Below, piece by piece: positions 35,801-43,765 of a stretch of 64,000 nucleotides of DNA. The position numbers and the translations under genes were made by a program. The number at the start of each line of letters is the position of its first letter. The stretch's first letter is position 1. The stretch comes from Hydrococcus rivularis NIES-593 (GTDB lineage: Bacteria; Cyanobacteriota; Cyanobacteriia; Cyanobacteriales; Microcystaceae): the NCBI RefSeq assembly GCF_001904635.1, contig NZ_MRCB01000008.1, positions 62,001 to 126,000 on the forward strand. Reading direction: 5' to 3'. The notes under the pieces are model-generated. The model saw only the letters and a list, made by a program, of their open reading frames with translations. It did no database searches and was not told the origin of the DNA.

Positions 35801-37645
35801 ACGCTACAACCTTTACAGGTCGATCTCGGTGAAGCACTCGTAGCTTTTACCGGACAGTTGAGTCAACAGCAACTATCGGGACAGGTGCGAGTAGAAGAAC
35901 TACCAGTGGCACTGATAGAGCCTTTCCTGCCAGAATTACCCGTGCAGGTTGCGGGGAGATTAAACGCAATCGCCACCTTAGCAGGCAGTTTAGAAAATCC
36001 CAGTGCCACAGGCGAGATAGCTCTGGTTGAGGGGACTGTCAACGATCGCGCCCTTGAATCAGCCCAACTCGACTTTAACTATAACAATGCACGATTGAAT
36101 TTTGACAGTACCGTATTGGTAGCACAGACGCAGCAGCCAGTAGCAATTACAGGAAATATCCCCCTGGTGTTACCGTTTGCTTCCATCGAGTCCGATCGCG
36201 ATCGCATTAGTCTTCAAGCTAACGTGCAAGATGAAGGCTTGGCGCTATTGAATTTATTTACCGATGCAGTCGCTTGGGTAGACGGTCAAGGACAAGTCAA
36301 CGTAGCAGTTGAGGGGACTTTCAACCAGCCGATAGTGAGGGGAACCGCCTCGGTTGAAAATGCTACCTTTAAAGCCCAGGCTTTACCGCAACCGCTAACG
36401 AACGTGACGGGTACGGTACAATTTAATGACGATCGCATTGTTGTTGAGGGCATTCAAGCGCAGTACGATGGCGAGCAATTGAGCGCTGAGGGCGTTTTGC
36501 CCATTTTTACCACTCAAGCAGCCCAGCAGTTAGCGGCGACTAATCCCCTTACCGTGTCCCTAGAGGATTTGAATGTCAATCTTGAAGGACTTTATCAAGG
36601 AGGAGTTAGCGGCAACGTCGTTATTACGGGAACGGCTCTATCGCCGGACATTGGCGGCAAGATTATTTTAAGGAACGGTCAAATCGCGATCGCAGCCGCA
36701 GGAGGTGAAGAAACTTCTACCCCAGCTACAAATCTAGAAGCGATAGAATCTCTCGCCGTAGGGGACACAACTCCTACACCCAGCTTGCCGATAGAGTTAG
36801 CAGATTTGCGACTGATCCTAGATGAGGATGTTCGCGTTACCGTTCAACCCATACTCGACTTTGAGGTAGAGGGCGATCTAACAATCGGTGGCACCTTGAA
36901 TAATCCTCGTCCCGTAGGAACCGTGAATTTGGTAGGGGGACAAGTGAATTTATTTACGACTCAATTCACTCTAGATCCGGGCTACGAACAAACGGCAAGA
37001 TTCACTCCCCAGGGAGGACTCGATCCGATTCTCGATATCCAGCTCGTTACAACTGTACCGGAGGTAAGGGGCGGCAGGATTATCGTTGCCCCTTCAGACC
37101 CATTTTTATCTAGCGAGATTAGGGATATTCCCGCAACTGGCTTTAGATCTGTAAGCACCGTTCGCGTACAAGCAACGGCACGGGGATCGGCTAGCGAATT
37201 GTCTCAAAATCTAGAGCTGACTAGCGATCCTCCCCGCAGCGAGACAGAAATTGTTGCTCTGTTGGGAGGCTCTTTTGTAAATGCTCTTAGTGCCGGTCAA
37301 GCCGATCCTGCCCAAGGACTTGTCACCATCGCTGGTACTACCCTATTTAACTACCTGCAAAGAAACTTTGGCGAACTGAGCAATACGATCGGAATCAGCG
37401 AATTTCGTTTATTTCCTACTATTGTGACCGACTCAACTGAAAATAGTTCGGTACTCGGTTTAGCGGCAGAGGTAGTATTTGACATTACTAACAAGATCTC
37501 TTTCTCGGTGTCAACGGTTTTTGCTGCCGACGAACCCTTCCGTTACAACGGAATTTATCGCATTAGCGACCAAGTTAGAGTACGTGCCTCTACTAATTTT
37601 GCTGGCGAGAGTCGGGCGCTAGTCGAGTATGAAAGCAGATTTTAG
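32822..37645 (+). CDS. tamB: TamB-like translocation/assembly and lipid-transport protein (DUF490)
   Basis: This 1607-residue protein has one N-terminal signal anchor (about residues 18-43) and then a very long beta-rich periplasmic part with repeating LxVxG patterns typical of AsmA/TamB bridge proteins. The C-terminal DUF490/TamB domain (about residues 1150-1607) carries VNLVGGQVNLFTTQF, LELTSDPPRSETEIVALLGG and ends in ESRF, an outer-membrane-directed C-terminal Phe. Such proteins span the periplasm to move phospholipids and help outer-membrane protein assembly. No Omp85/TamA gene is adjacent. It is similar in length to other cyanobacterial TamB proteins. The ATG at 32822 has a purine-rich GATGAGAG upstream. 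Confidence 0.9.
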   Translation: MTHSSNNQPEPNSNRRLWLLLLSRTSLAIGGILLVAIAGGAWWAWIFIHERLAPLLERDLKQLLGRPVEIGKIEHFSLNSLRFNSASIPATPTDPDRLVAKAVEVRFDLWQVVLNRTLPLNVTLIEPEIYLEQAQDGGWVETEIQTQEGEEDLIEIDLQTIQVQNADLVLVPTPEPGRPQGSVAIAQVNGIARLLEQGDRIQFEVSGQPTRGGKVAITGETRPDIEQTDLAIQGQNVLASDVRRLVDLPVDPFGGRADANLIVQLQPDPEDPIILGWVSLNSVTVQIENLPQAFSNTQGRLLFQSGQNIVLENVSTRYGRIPVRVEGVINPLKGYNLSGNVQAVSVKNVLDTLDVDLPFPTAGTVRADLRLQGAIARPILTGTASTIQTATVDRVEFSNIRTRFRLVPEQLIFASIQGTPTVGGQVTGSGRLNLEGQNELVLNFQARNVPGNAIAREYGTSPPFTIGNVSGTAQIAGTPGNIQTLAQLRAPEATYPGTAQVVITNEGTTLIRDAIFQVAGGRVTGNGQIVDGQFQAVVNASGVALNQFSQDLRGRFSADLRLEGTSFAPSDIRAQGRVGFSQGLAIIERPITAQVRWNGQQIIVDNATAPGFNANGKVAVRLEGAEAPQIVGFNLNVRAEDYNLPDLGLNLPGNTVLAGAADFTGQVTGSPDAPNAVGNIWLQNLRVNDLAFESVLTGRLNYQARQRTELQVAGRQDRIAFVLDPENRPTQFFVRRNEAVAVGRTEDENLIVNLEDFPIAVLRNAIPGDVLQNIEPIAGDISGNLAIDLAEDIAESTVVADIAIAQPRVVPIAADAFRGRIRYEDGDLTLREAQLQRGESRIALTGDLQAGQAFQFQINLDSARIENVLQTLGLFDYQDIVTGLEPTELAGAEILQNLSVGLPNAPVLDRLRRFSEIQALLARQRQRRQEPTIPALAELNGIINGKITVSGSLEPGLQPAFNVSFDLLGTDWLWGEYTIDEIVAQGTYDNGALTLQPLQVDLGEALVAFTGQLSQQQLSGQVRVEELPVALIEPFLPELPVQVAGRLNAIATLAGSLENPSATGEIALVEGTVNDRALESAQLDFNYNNARLNFDSTVLVAQTQQPVAITGNIPLVLPFASIESDRDRISLQANVQDEGLALLNLFTDAVAWVDGQGQVNVAVEGTFNQPIVRGTASVENATFKAQALPQPLTNVTGTVQFNDDRIVVEGIQAQYDGEQLSAEGVLPIFTTQAAQQLAATNPLTVSLEDLNVNLEGLYQGGVSGNVVITGTALSPDIGGKIILRNGQIAIAAAGGEETSTPATNLEAIESLAVGDTTPTPSLPIELADLRLILDEDVRVTVQPILDFEVEGDLTIGGTLNNPRPVGTVNLVGGQVNLFTTQFTLDPGYEQTARFTPQGGLDPILDIQLVTTVPEVRGGRIIVAPSDPFLSSEIRDIPATGFRSVSTVRVQATARGSASELSQNLELTSDPPRSETEIVALLGGSFVNALSAGQADPAQGLVTIAGTTLFNYLQRNFGELSNTIGISEFRLFPTIVTDSTENSSVLGLAAEVVFDITNKISFSVSTVFAADEPFRYNGIYRISDQVRVRASTNFAGESRALVEYESRF

Positions 37646-37835
37646 TAAAAGGTTGCTCACAAAAAACAACCAAAGTCTCTTCAAAGAGCGATCGCGAAAA
37701 TCTAGATCTTGCACCTTATTTTATCGAATAATATCTCTTAGTCAGTCTCTAGCATGACGCATTGCCGATATAAAGTTTTATTGTCGTCAATAAAAAGCAT
37801 AACAGCTAAAACAAGCAATAAATGGAGGCAGTTTT

Positions 37836-38879
37836 GTGCATTTCAGGCAATGGCTCGGTTTACTCGTTCTTGTTCTCTCGCTCTATATTTTGTGGCAAAT
37901 TCGGCAAATTGTTTTGCTTTTTTTTGCCGCTGTCGTTTTGGCAACCGTCTTAAACCGAGTTGTACGGCAAATGCAACGATACCGCATCCAGCGAGGAATT
38001 GCCATTGCGATTACAGTTGTTGTTTTACTGGCAGCGATCGTTGGCTTTTTTGTTGCGATCGCGCCTCGTATTATCGAACAGTTACAACAGTTGGTCAATC
38101 TCTTGCCGAAAGTATCAAATCAGTTGGAAATATGGTCTGATTGGCTACAATCTACGATTTCGGGACCGATGTTAGAACGATTCCAGGGGTTTGAAAATCT
38201 TTCTCAACAACTTCAAACCTGGATAGGGCGAATGATCGGCAACTTTTTTGTTCTCATCAATAACTCTCTTGCTGCTGTCGTGAGCTTATTGCTGTTCTTG
38301 GTTCTGACTGTTATGCTCTTAACCAATCCCTCCCAGTATCGACGGATCTTTATCCTTGCCTTTCCCGCTTTTTATCGGCGGCGCGTCGATGAAATTCTCC
38401 AGGAGTGCGAAACCTCTTTAGTGGGCTGGATTAAAGGCACTCTCATAGCCATGCTCGTCATTGGTGTGGTCTCGTTTATCGGGCTGTCAATTCTAGGAGT
38501 ACCGCTGCCTCTGATCAATGCTGCTTTAGCTGGTCTATTAGAGTTTATTCCTAACGTTGGTCCGACTTTAAGCGTTATTCCACCCGCACTACTTGCCTTG
38601 CTCGACTCTCCTTGGAAAGCTGGGGCAGTAATTTTGCTTTATATTGCGATTCAGCAGTTTGAAAGCTTGGTATTAGTACCGATAATTATGAAACAAGAGG
38701 TGGATTTGTTGCCAGTATTCACTATCTTAGCAGTAGTTGTTTTTGCAAGCTTATTCGGATTTTTGGGTTTATTTCTCGCTATCCCTCTGCTGATTGTCCT
38801 GCAGATCTGGATCAAAGAAGTTTTAGTTGAGGATGTACTCAACAAATGGTATCTAGATAATAATGGCAAATCTAGGTAA
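37836..38879 (+). CDS. AI-2E/PerM-family membrane transporter
   Basis: This 347-residue protein has about seven to eight membrane helices. The first pair is near the N-terminus (LGLLVLVLSLYILWQIRQIVLLFFAAVVLA) and the rest are in the second half, with a soluble segment in between (around residues 80-130). The motif LLEFIPNVGPTLSVIPPALLAL is the mark of the AI-2E transporter/PerM family. The transported substance is not established for the family. The start is GTG at 37836 with GGAGG upstream (GGAGGCAGTTTT). It lies 190 bp after tamB. Confidence 0.86.
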   Translation: MHFRQWLGLLVLVLSLYILWQIRQIVLLFFAAVVLATVLNRVVRQMQRYRIQRGIAIAITVVVLLAAIVGFFVAIAPRIIEQLQQLVNLLPKVSNQLEIWSDWLQSTISGPMLERFQGFENLSQQLQTWIGRMIGNFFVLINNSLAAVVSLLLFLVLTVMLLTNPSQYRRIFILAFPAFYRRRVDEILQECETSLVGWIKGTLIAMLVIGVVSFIGLSILGVPLPLINAALAGLLEFIPNVGPTLSVIPPALLALLDSPWKAGAVILLYIAIQQFESLVLVPIIMKQEVDLLPVFTILAVVVFASLFGFLGLFLAIPLLIVLQIWIKEVLVEDVLNKWYLDNNGKSR

Positions 38880-39189
38880 TACAAATTAAAAAAATATTGG
38901 CTACAGATAACTGAGTAGGGATTAAGTCTTGCCATTCTATTCCAGTAGATCTAACAAATTTAATGTAAAATTTCTAACTTGGGTAAGATTTTTATATACC
39001 GCTAGAGCGATTGCAATTATCTCGAAGAGGAAAAAGTTAAAAATATTTGCAATTAGTGGAATAAAACTGCCAGAAAAATTTTCACTATTTATAATAAAAG
39101 AAAGGAAAAGATTCGCCTCAAGCTACCTCATCTATTTTACTATTTAAAAATTTTGAGTAACAACTGTTTTTTATTGATATCTGAAAAAA
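38880..39189. other. AT-rich intergenic region
   Basis: This 310-bp stretch shows no feature I can support. A 72-codon open stretch from 38929 exists, but its amino acid pattern (basic, Phe/Ile-rich, no motif) and lack of a ribosome binding site make it unconvincing as a gene. Confidence 0.45.
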
Positions 39190-39966
39190 ATGTCTTCTCG
39201 CCATCGTCGGAATTGGTATTATCCATTAATTAGCCTATCAGTCGCATTGGGCATCAGCGTCGGTACGCCTCAAACCGCCCTAGCAGTTCCTTGGTTTGAA
39301 TTGCTGATGCGAGGAGCGCAAATCGTCCAACTATCTAATATTTCAGACGAACAAGAAGTTCAGCTCGGCAAGCAGATGGATCGACAGCTTGTCGGTCGAG
39401 AGTTTCAACTTTATCGTAATGCCAGGGTAAATCGCTATGTAAATCGCGTCGGTCAGCGGTTGGCAAAAAATAGCACTCGTCCCAATATTCCCTATACTTT
39501 TCAAGTCGTGCGAGATAACAGGATCAATGCCTTTGCAACTACTGGCGGCTACATCTATGTCACCACTGGCTTGCTAAACGCTACCGATAATGAAGCGCAA
39601 CTAGCTGCTGTTCTCGCCCACGAAATCGGTCATATTGCCGCTCGCCATACCATCAAGCAAATGCGAGAAGCCGCGATCGCCCAAGGAATAGCTTCGGCAG
39701 CGGGTATAGATAATGAAGCGCTGGTGCAGTTAGGCGTAGATCTGGCGATACACCGTCCCCGCAGTCGCGAAGCCGAATATGAAGCCGATCGCCTGGGAGT
39801 TGAGACTCTAGCACGGGCTGGTTATCCTCAAGTTGCCATGATTGACTTTTTAGAAAAATTGCGCAACCAACCATCACCGCCCGCATTTTTGAGTACTCAC
39901 CCAGCGACAGAAGATCGTATCGCTAGACTCAGAGAACTGATTGATTCTCCTCAGGCAGGATCGTAA
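39190..39966 (+). CDS. M48-family zinc metalloprotease, secreted
   Basis: This 258-residue protein has an N-terminal signal peptide (WYYPLISLSVALGISVGTPQTALA, cut here; cleavage near residue 32). An M48 peptidase domain follows with the zinc motif HEIGHIAARH (HExxH) and the downstream glutamate in RSREAEYEADRLG. The DNEAQLAAVLAHE preceding the motif is characteristic of the LoiP/BepA-like branch. It likely acts in the periplasm on misfolded or outer-membrane proteins, consistent with tamB nearby, though the intervening AI-2E gene and gap make co-regulation uncertain. The end of the gene converges on the ABC ATPase gene 60 bp away. Confidence 0.9.
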   Translation: MSSRHRRNWYYPLISLSVALGISVGTPQTALAVPWFELLMRGAQIVQLSNISDEQEVQLGKQMDRQLVGREFQLYRNARVNRYVNRVGQRLAKNSTRPNIPYTFQVVRDNRINAFATTGGYIYVTTGLLNATDNEAQLAAVLAHEIGHIAARHTIKQMREAAIAQGIASAAGIDNEALVQLGVDLAIHRPRSREAEYEADRLGVETLARAGYPQVAMIDFLEKLRNQPSPPAFLSTHPATEDRIARLRELIDSPQAGS

Positions 39967-40026
39967 TAGTTATAGTTGAGAAAGACATGTCGATCGCTAG
40001 CTTCTTATTCTGCTGCCTACCCTAAT

Positions 40027-40788
40027 TTATGCCCTTACCGAACGACCGGAATTAATTAAGGTTTCGGCTTGAAATTTAATTTCCTCGCCTTCATTCCCAA
40101 GTGCCATGTCTTGTGCCAAACGACCGTCTTCCATATGCACGATGCGATCGGCAATGTCAAGGATGCGGTTGTCATGAGTGACTAGCAGGATAGTACAGCC
40201 CTGCTCCTTTGCCAAACGCCGTATAATTTCTACCACGTCGCGCCCAGATTTACTGTCAAGTGAAGCAGTCGGTTCGTCGGCTAGGACGAGTTTGGGATGG
40301 CTAACCAAGGCACGCGCGATCGCTACCCGTTGCTTTTGACCGCCAGAAAGGTTGTTGGGATAGTAATCCATTCGATCTCCCAGTCCCACGGCTTTTAGCA
40401 TAGAAACCGTTCGCTCGGTTCGCTCCTCCATAGAAATGTCGTCGTGCAATCGCAGGGACATGCGGACATTTTGCTCGGCACTCAGGCATGAAAGCAGGTG
40501 GTGTTCTTGGAAGATGAAGCCAATTTGAGTGCGGATTTGCACCAGTTGTTTTTTACTAGCGCCCAATAGTTCTTGCCCCAAGACTTTGAGGCTGCCTTCC
40601 TGCACCGATCGCAAACCACCAATCAGGCTCAACAATGTGGTCTTGCCACTGCCGGACGGTCCTGTCAAAAGGACGATTTCGCCCGGATAGATCTCTAAGT
40701 TCACATCATGCAATACGCTTTTGCGCAAGTCTCCCTTGCCGAAAGCGTGATTGAGGTGGCGAATCGCGATCGCGGGTTGTTGAAGCAT
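40027..40788 (-). CDS. devA: DevA-like ABC transporter ATPase
   Basis: This 253-residue ATPase belongs to the DevA/LolD-MacB group. Walker A is LTGPSGSGKTTLLSL, the signature is NLSGGQKQRVAIARAL, Walker B is LVLADEPTA and the H-loop is LLVTHDNR. It forms the energy module of the three-gene exporter devBCA on this strand, in the order devB, devC, devA. In heterocyst-forming species DevBCA exports glycolipids with TolC; elsewhere the exported compound is less defined. The 304 bp separating it from devC hold heptamer-type repeats and no gene. Confidence 0.9.
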   Translation of the reverse strand: MLQQPAIAIRHLNHAFGKGDLRKSVLHDVNLEIYPGEIVLLTGPSGSGKTTLLSLIGGLRSVQEGSLKVLGQELLGASKKQLVQIRTQIGFIFQEHHLLSCLSAEQNVRMSLRLHDDISMEERTERTVSMLKAVGLGDRMDYYPNNLSGGQKQRVAIARALVSHPKLVLADEPTASLDSKSGRDVVEIIRRLAKEQGCTILLVTHDNRILDIADRIVHMEDGRLAQDMALGNEGEEIKFQAETLINSGRSVRA

Positions 40789-41030
40789 GGTTAATTGTTA
40801 GAAGTTAGTGGATAGTGGATGAGAGTTTGGTTGAGATTTTGGGATTAATAAAGTTAAGGGCGCGCGTAATTTATTCGATCTAGATTGGATGTGGAAAAAT
40901 TAAATGTTGAGACGAGCTTATGTGCGTAAACTTTTAAGGAGCGATCGGATTAACTAACTCAAGCCAGTTGTTAACGATCTTGCCATCTCAACGCCTATTT
41001 AAAATACCTAGAAAAAGCTTCACAATCGAC

Positions 41031-41096
41031 TTAGGAGTTAGAAGTTAGTAGATAGTAGTTAGTGGTTATTACTACTATCTACTAACCACTAACTAA
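41031..41096. repeat. Heptamer-type repeats after devC
   Basis: The interval is built of TTAGTAG/TTAGTGG-like heptamers on the left half and their complement (ACTACTA, CTAACCA) on the right, so it can form a hairpin. It runs directly into the TAG stop codon of devC at 41093-41095. The remaining gap 40789-41030 has one more heptamer-like string near 40800 and nothing else. Confidence 0.6.
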
Positions 41097-42280
41097 AATA
41101 CATCCGCAGGATCGGCAGACTGAAGTTTTCGCATCGCGATTGCAGCAGAGATCAAACACATTAAAATCGTCAGCGCAAATACTTGTGAAGCTACAACACC
41201 TCCCATCGCGATCGGAATGCGGGTTAAACTTCCAAGTAAGGAATAGATTCCAATTGAAGAAGCGAAACCGGGAACAAACCCTAACACGGCGAGAATCGTT
41301 CCCTCCTGGAAAACGACAGCCAATAGTTGCCGATCTGAGTAGCCCATCGCTTTCAAAGTAGCATATTCAGCTAAGTGGTCGTTCACATCCGAATACAGCA
41401 CTTGATAGACAATCACCACTCCGACGATAAATCCCATCGCCACGCCGAAGTTGAAAATTACGCCAGCAGGATGCTTATCCCAATAGGCTTTCTCGGATTG
41501 CAGGAATTCTTCGCGGTTCATCACCTTGACATCATCGGGCAAACGTGCGTCGATCGCCCTTTGTACTGTTTGTAAGTCTGCACCAGGCTCTAAATTAATA
41601 ATGCCAACGCTAACCTTATCGATGCTGTCTTCTCCAAACAGGCGCAAATAATTCCAATCGCTAGTGACGATGTGCCCTTCCGTAAACAGGGTACTGCCCA
41701 AGGCAAAGATGCCGTCAACCTTCACCCTGCGGTCTGAGAGTTCGGTGGTAACCGTTTCTCCTTTTGCCAAAGTCTCAGCCACTGGTCCGAAGTCGGGTTG
41801 AGATTGGCTATCAAACAGAACTGTATCGGGTAGCTTGAGTTTTTCGAGTTGTTGGTTGACTTCGGGCAAATCCATAACTGGACGTGCGGGATTAAAAGCC
41901 ATGATAGCTACGTTGACGATCTTTTTATCCCACGGATTAACCCACTTCCCATAGGCATAGTAAAAGGGACTGGCAGATTTGACTCCCTCCACTGCGTTTG
42001 CTTGATACAATTGGTTGCGAGAAAATGTCTGACCATCAGCAAGAAACTCAGCGCGGTTGCTTTGTAGAAATAAATCTCCTTTGAGATGCTCGTGAACGCG
42101 GGTAACGCCGTTAAAGAGGCTAGCGTTAAATCCTAGCTGGGTAAAAATCAAGATATCGGCAAAGGCAATCCCCGCCATCGCCACGCAAGAACGAACTTTT
42201 TGATGGGCAAGTTGCGCCCAGCCTAAAAGCGGCTCTTTGGAAACTTGAGTAAGCAGATTTTTGAGCGATTGTAGTTTCAT
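41093..42280 (-). CDS. devC: DevC-like ABC transporter permease
   Basis: This 395-residue permease of the MacB/FtsX class has one N-terminal helix (about 28-48), a periplasmic MacB-like domain of about 220 residues, and three C-terminal helices (FNFGVAMGFIVGVVIVYQVLYSDV; VLGFVPGFASSIGIY; VVASQVFALTILMCLISAA). The EYATLKAMGYSDRQL coupling segment is typical of FtsX permeases. Expected partners are DevA (ATPase) and DevB (adaptor). Its stop codon lies at the edge of a heptamer repeat (41031-41096), and its start is 87 bp downstream of devB with another repeat between. Confidence 0.9.
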   Translation of the reverse strand: MKLQSLKNLLTQVSKEPLLGWAQLAHQKVRSCVAMAGIAFADILIFTQLGFNASLFNGVTRVHEHLKGDLFLQSNRAEFLADGQTFSRNQLYQANAVEGVKSASPFYYAYGKWVNPWDKKIVNVAIMAFNPARPVMDLPEVNQQLEKLKLPDTVLFDSQSQPDFGPVAETLAKGETVTTELSDRRVKVDGIFALGSTLFTEGHIVTSDWNYLRLFGEDSIDKVSVGIINLEPGADLQTVQRAIDARLPDDVKVMNREEFLQSEKAYWDKHPAGVIFNFGVAMGFIVGVVIVYQVLYSDVNDHLAEYATLKAMGYSDRQLLAVVFQEGTILAVLGFVPGFASSIGIYSLLGSLTRIPIAMGGVVASQVFALTILMCLISAAIAMRKLQSADPADVF

Positions 42281-42294
42281 TTTGGATTTGCTAG

Positions 42295-42380
42295 GGGTTA
42301 GTGGTTATTTGTTGCTGATGAATTGGTTAATGGTTAGTAGTGATTTGTTGCCTCTAACCACTAACTACTAACTACTAACC
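42295..42380. repeat. Heptamer-type repeats between devB and devC
   Basis: Degenerate heptamers (GGTTAGTGG, TTAGTAG) on the left side and tandem ACTAACT units on the right fill the devB-devC gap and continue into devB. The last three residues (V-S-S) and the TAG stop of devB are encoded by the repeat itself. Confidence 0.65.
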
Positions 42381-43567
42381 TTCTTATCGAGATCGATTTT
42401 GACGCGCACCTGCAAGTTGGTTAGACCCGCTACTTTCGGGCTGTCGGAGGGATCGATGCGAACTTTGACTTCGACAACGCGGGCATCTTTTTCGGCGGCG
42501 GGATCGGATTCGAGCACGTCTTTCTTTTTGATTTGCAGACCAATATGGTCTACAGTGCCGCCTAACTCGCCCTCAAACCCCCCGTGTTCGCTGATTATCG
42601 TCGCCCGCTGACCGACTCGGATTTTGCCTATGTCGGTTTCATAGACTTCGGCAATGGCGTACATGCGATCGGTTTGTCCGAGTTCTACAATTCCTTCGCT
42701 GGTATTGACTTGTTCGCCAATGCGGGTATTGATCTTGAGAATTTGACCCGCAACGGGAACCCGCACGTACAAGTCATCGAGTTCGGCTTTTGCTCTGGTT
42801 ACTTGGGTAATAGCATAGTCTACTTCGGCACGAGCAACTTGCACGTCCACCGGACGTACTTCTGTCAGTTTGTTGAGGAGCGATCGCTCTTGTTGGATCT
42901 GTTCTTGTAGAGTGGATACGGTAGTCTCTAGTTGTGCCCGCACCAGGTTGAGTTGTGCTTGGGCTGTTTCAAAACTTTCCCGCTTGTTATCTAAATCGGA
43001 TGCACTGACGGCTCCGTCTCGATATAATGTTTGATAGCGCCGATAGGTTGTCTGGGCATTGCGAAGCGCAGCTTCGGCACGGGCAATCTCTGCTTTTCTT
43101 GCCGTAGTTTCGGTACGCAGTTGTGCTTCTAGGCGAGCAATGTTGGAGCGTTGTGCCGCAATCTCTGCTGTCTTTGCCTCTCCTGCCTGAATTTGAGCCA
43201 ATTTCGCGCGCGCGATCGCCAAATTTTGTTCGGCTTCTGCTAAAGCTGCTTTTCTCTTGTCGAGTCCTTGTAGAATCGCAATGACCTGTCCGGCTTTGAC
43301 GCGATCGCCTTCTTGCACTAGCAGTTGGTTGACTCGGCTATCTTGAGCATTGGCTACCGACAGCTTAATCACCTCGCCTTGAGGTTCTAATCGTCCCAGC
43401 GCAGTCACGGCTGTAGCGCGGACAACCGTTTCCGTGGGCGTGGGCGGTGGCGACTGAGTTTTTACCTGGGTCAAGCTATAGTAACTGACTCCTACGCCGA
43501 GAAAAGCAGCGATCGCACTACCAATTACCCAGGGATTGACCTTCTTTTGATGCAGCCGTTTTTGCAT
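42368..43567 (-). CDS. devB: DevB-like periplasmic adaptor (membrane fusion protein)
   Basis: This 399-residue HlyD/DevB-type adaptor has an N-terminal membrane helix (about residues 13-31, VIGSAIAAFLGVGVSYYSL), a lipoyl half-motif (VQEGDRVKAGQVIAIL), a long coiled-coil hairpin (about 100-245), the second lipoyl half and a beta-barrel domain (TIISEHGGFEGELGGTVDHI). It bridges the DevCA pump to a TolC-like channel. The C-terminal DKKVSS is partly made by the repeat at 42295-42380, so the ancestral end may have been different. Two operator-like repeats lie just upstream. Confidence 0.9.
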   Translation of the reverse strand: MQKRLHQKKVNPWVIGSAIAAFLGVGVSYYSLTQVKTQSPPPTPTETVVRATAVTALGRLEPQGEVIKLSVANAQDSRVNQLLVQEGDRVKAGQVIAILQGLDKRKAALAEAEQNLAIARAKLAQIQAGEAKTAEIAAQRSNIARLEAQLRTETTARKAEIARAEAALRNAQTTYRRYQTLYRDGAVSASDLDNKRESFETAQAQLNLVRAQLETTVSTLQEQIQQERSLLNKLTEVRPVDVQVARAEVDYAITQVTRAKAELDDLYVRVPVAGQILKINTRIGEQVNTSEGIVELGQTDRMYAIAEVYETDIGKIRVGQRATIISEHGGFEGELGGTVDHIGLQIKKKDVLESDPAAEKDARVVEVKVRIDPSDSPKVAGLTNLQVRVKIDLDKKVSS

Positions 43568-43584
43568 GATCTTTTAATGATTAC

Positions 43585-43644
43585 AACCTACTGACTGACT
43601 GGTATGTCTTATTGGTTATTATAACCTACTGACTGACTGGTATG
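43585..43644 (-). promoter_or_regulatory. devBCA promoter with duplicated operator-like motif
   Basis: An identical 22-bp sequence (contains TACTGACTGACTGGTATG) occurs at 43585-43606 and again at 43623-43644. Between the copies, on the minus strand that carries devB, lies a perfect TATAAT (43618-43623 of the plus strand). One copy sits over the -35/spacer zone, the other after the start point in the leader. This is the arrangement of a repressor operator pair. The regulator is not known; TetR-type proteins often recognise related sequences. Confidence 0.6.
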
Positions 43645-43678
43645 CGATCTTAATAAAGAAGCCTTCGGAACAAGTTAT

Positions 43679-43707
43679 ACCATTTCTAAAAAAGAACGCT
43701 ACAGATG
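43679..43707. repeat. 29-bp dispersed repeat, copy 2
   Basis: This is identical over 29 bases to 28522-28550. It lies between the glutamate dehydrogenase gene and devB, directly next to a heptamer tandem repeat. Confidence 0.6.
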
Positions 43708-43716
43708 ATCGATGCA

Positions 43717-43758
43717 AATTGTTAATTGTTAATTGCGAATTGCGAATTGCGAATTGGT
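43717..43758. repeat. AATTGTT/AATTGCG heptamer tandem repeat
   Basis: Two AATTGTT units are followed by three AATTGCG units and one AATTGGT, all in phase without gaps. Heptanucleotide short tandem repeats of this kind are known from cyanobacteria. The same heptamer recurs at 50801-50848 and 58551-58594. Confidence 0.75.
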
Positions 43759-43765
43759 ATTATCT

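Noticed and set aside
38929-39147. 72-codon open stretch between the AI-2E and M48 genes
   Set aside because: It is basic and Phe/Ile-rich with no motif, has no ribosome binding site and lies in AT-rich intergenic DNA.
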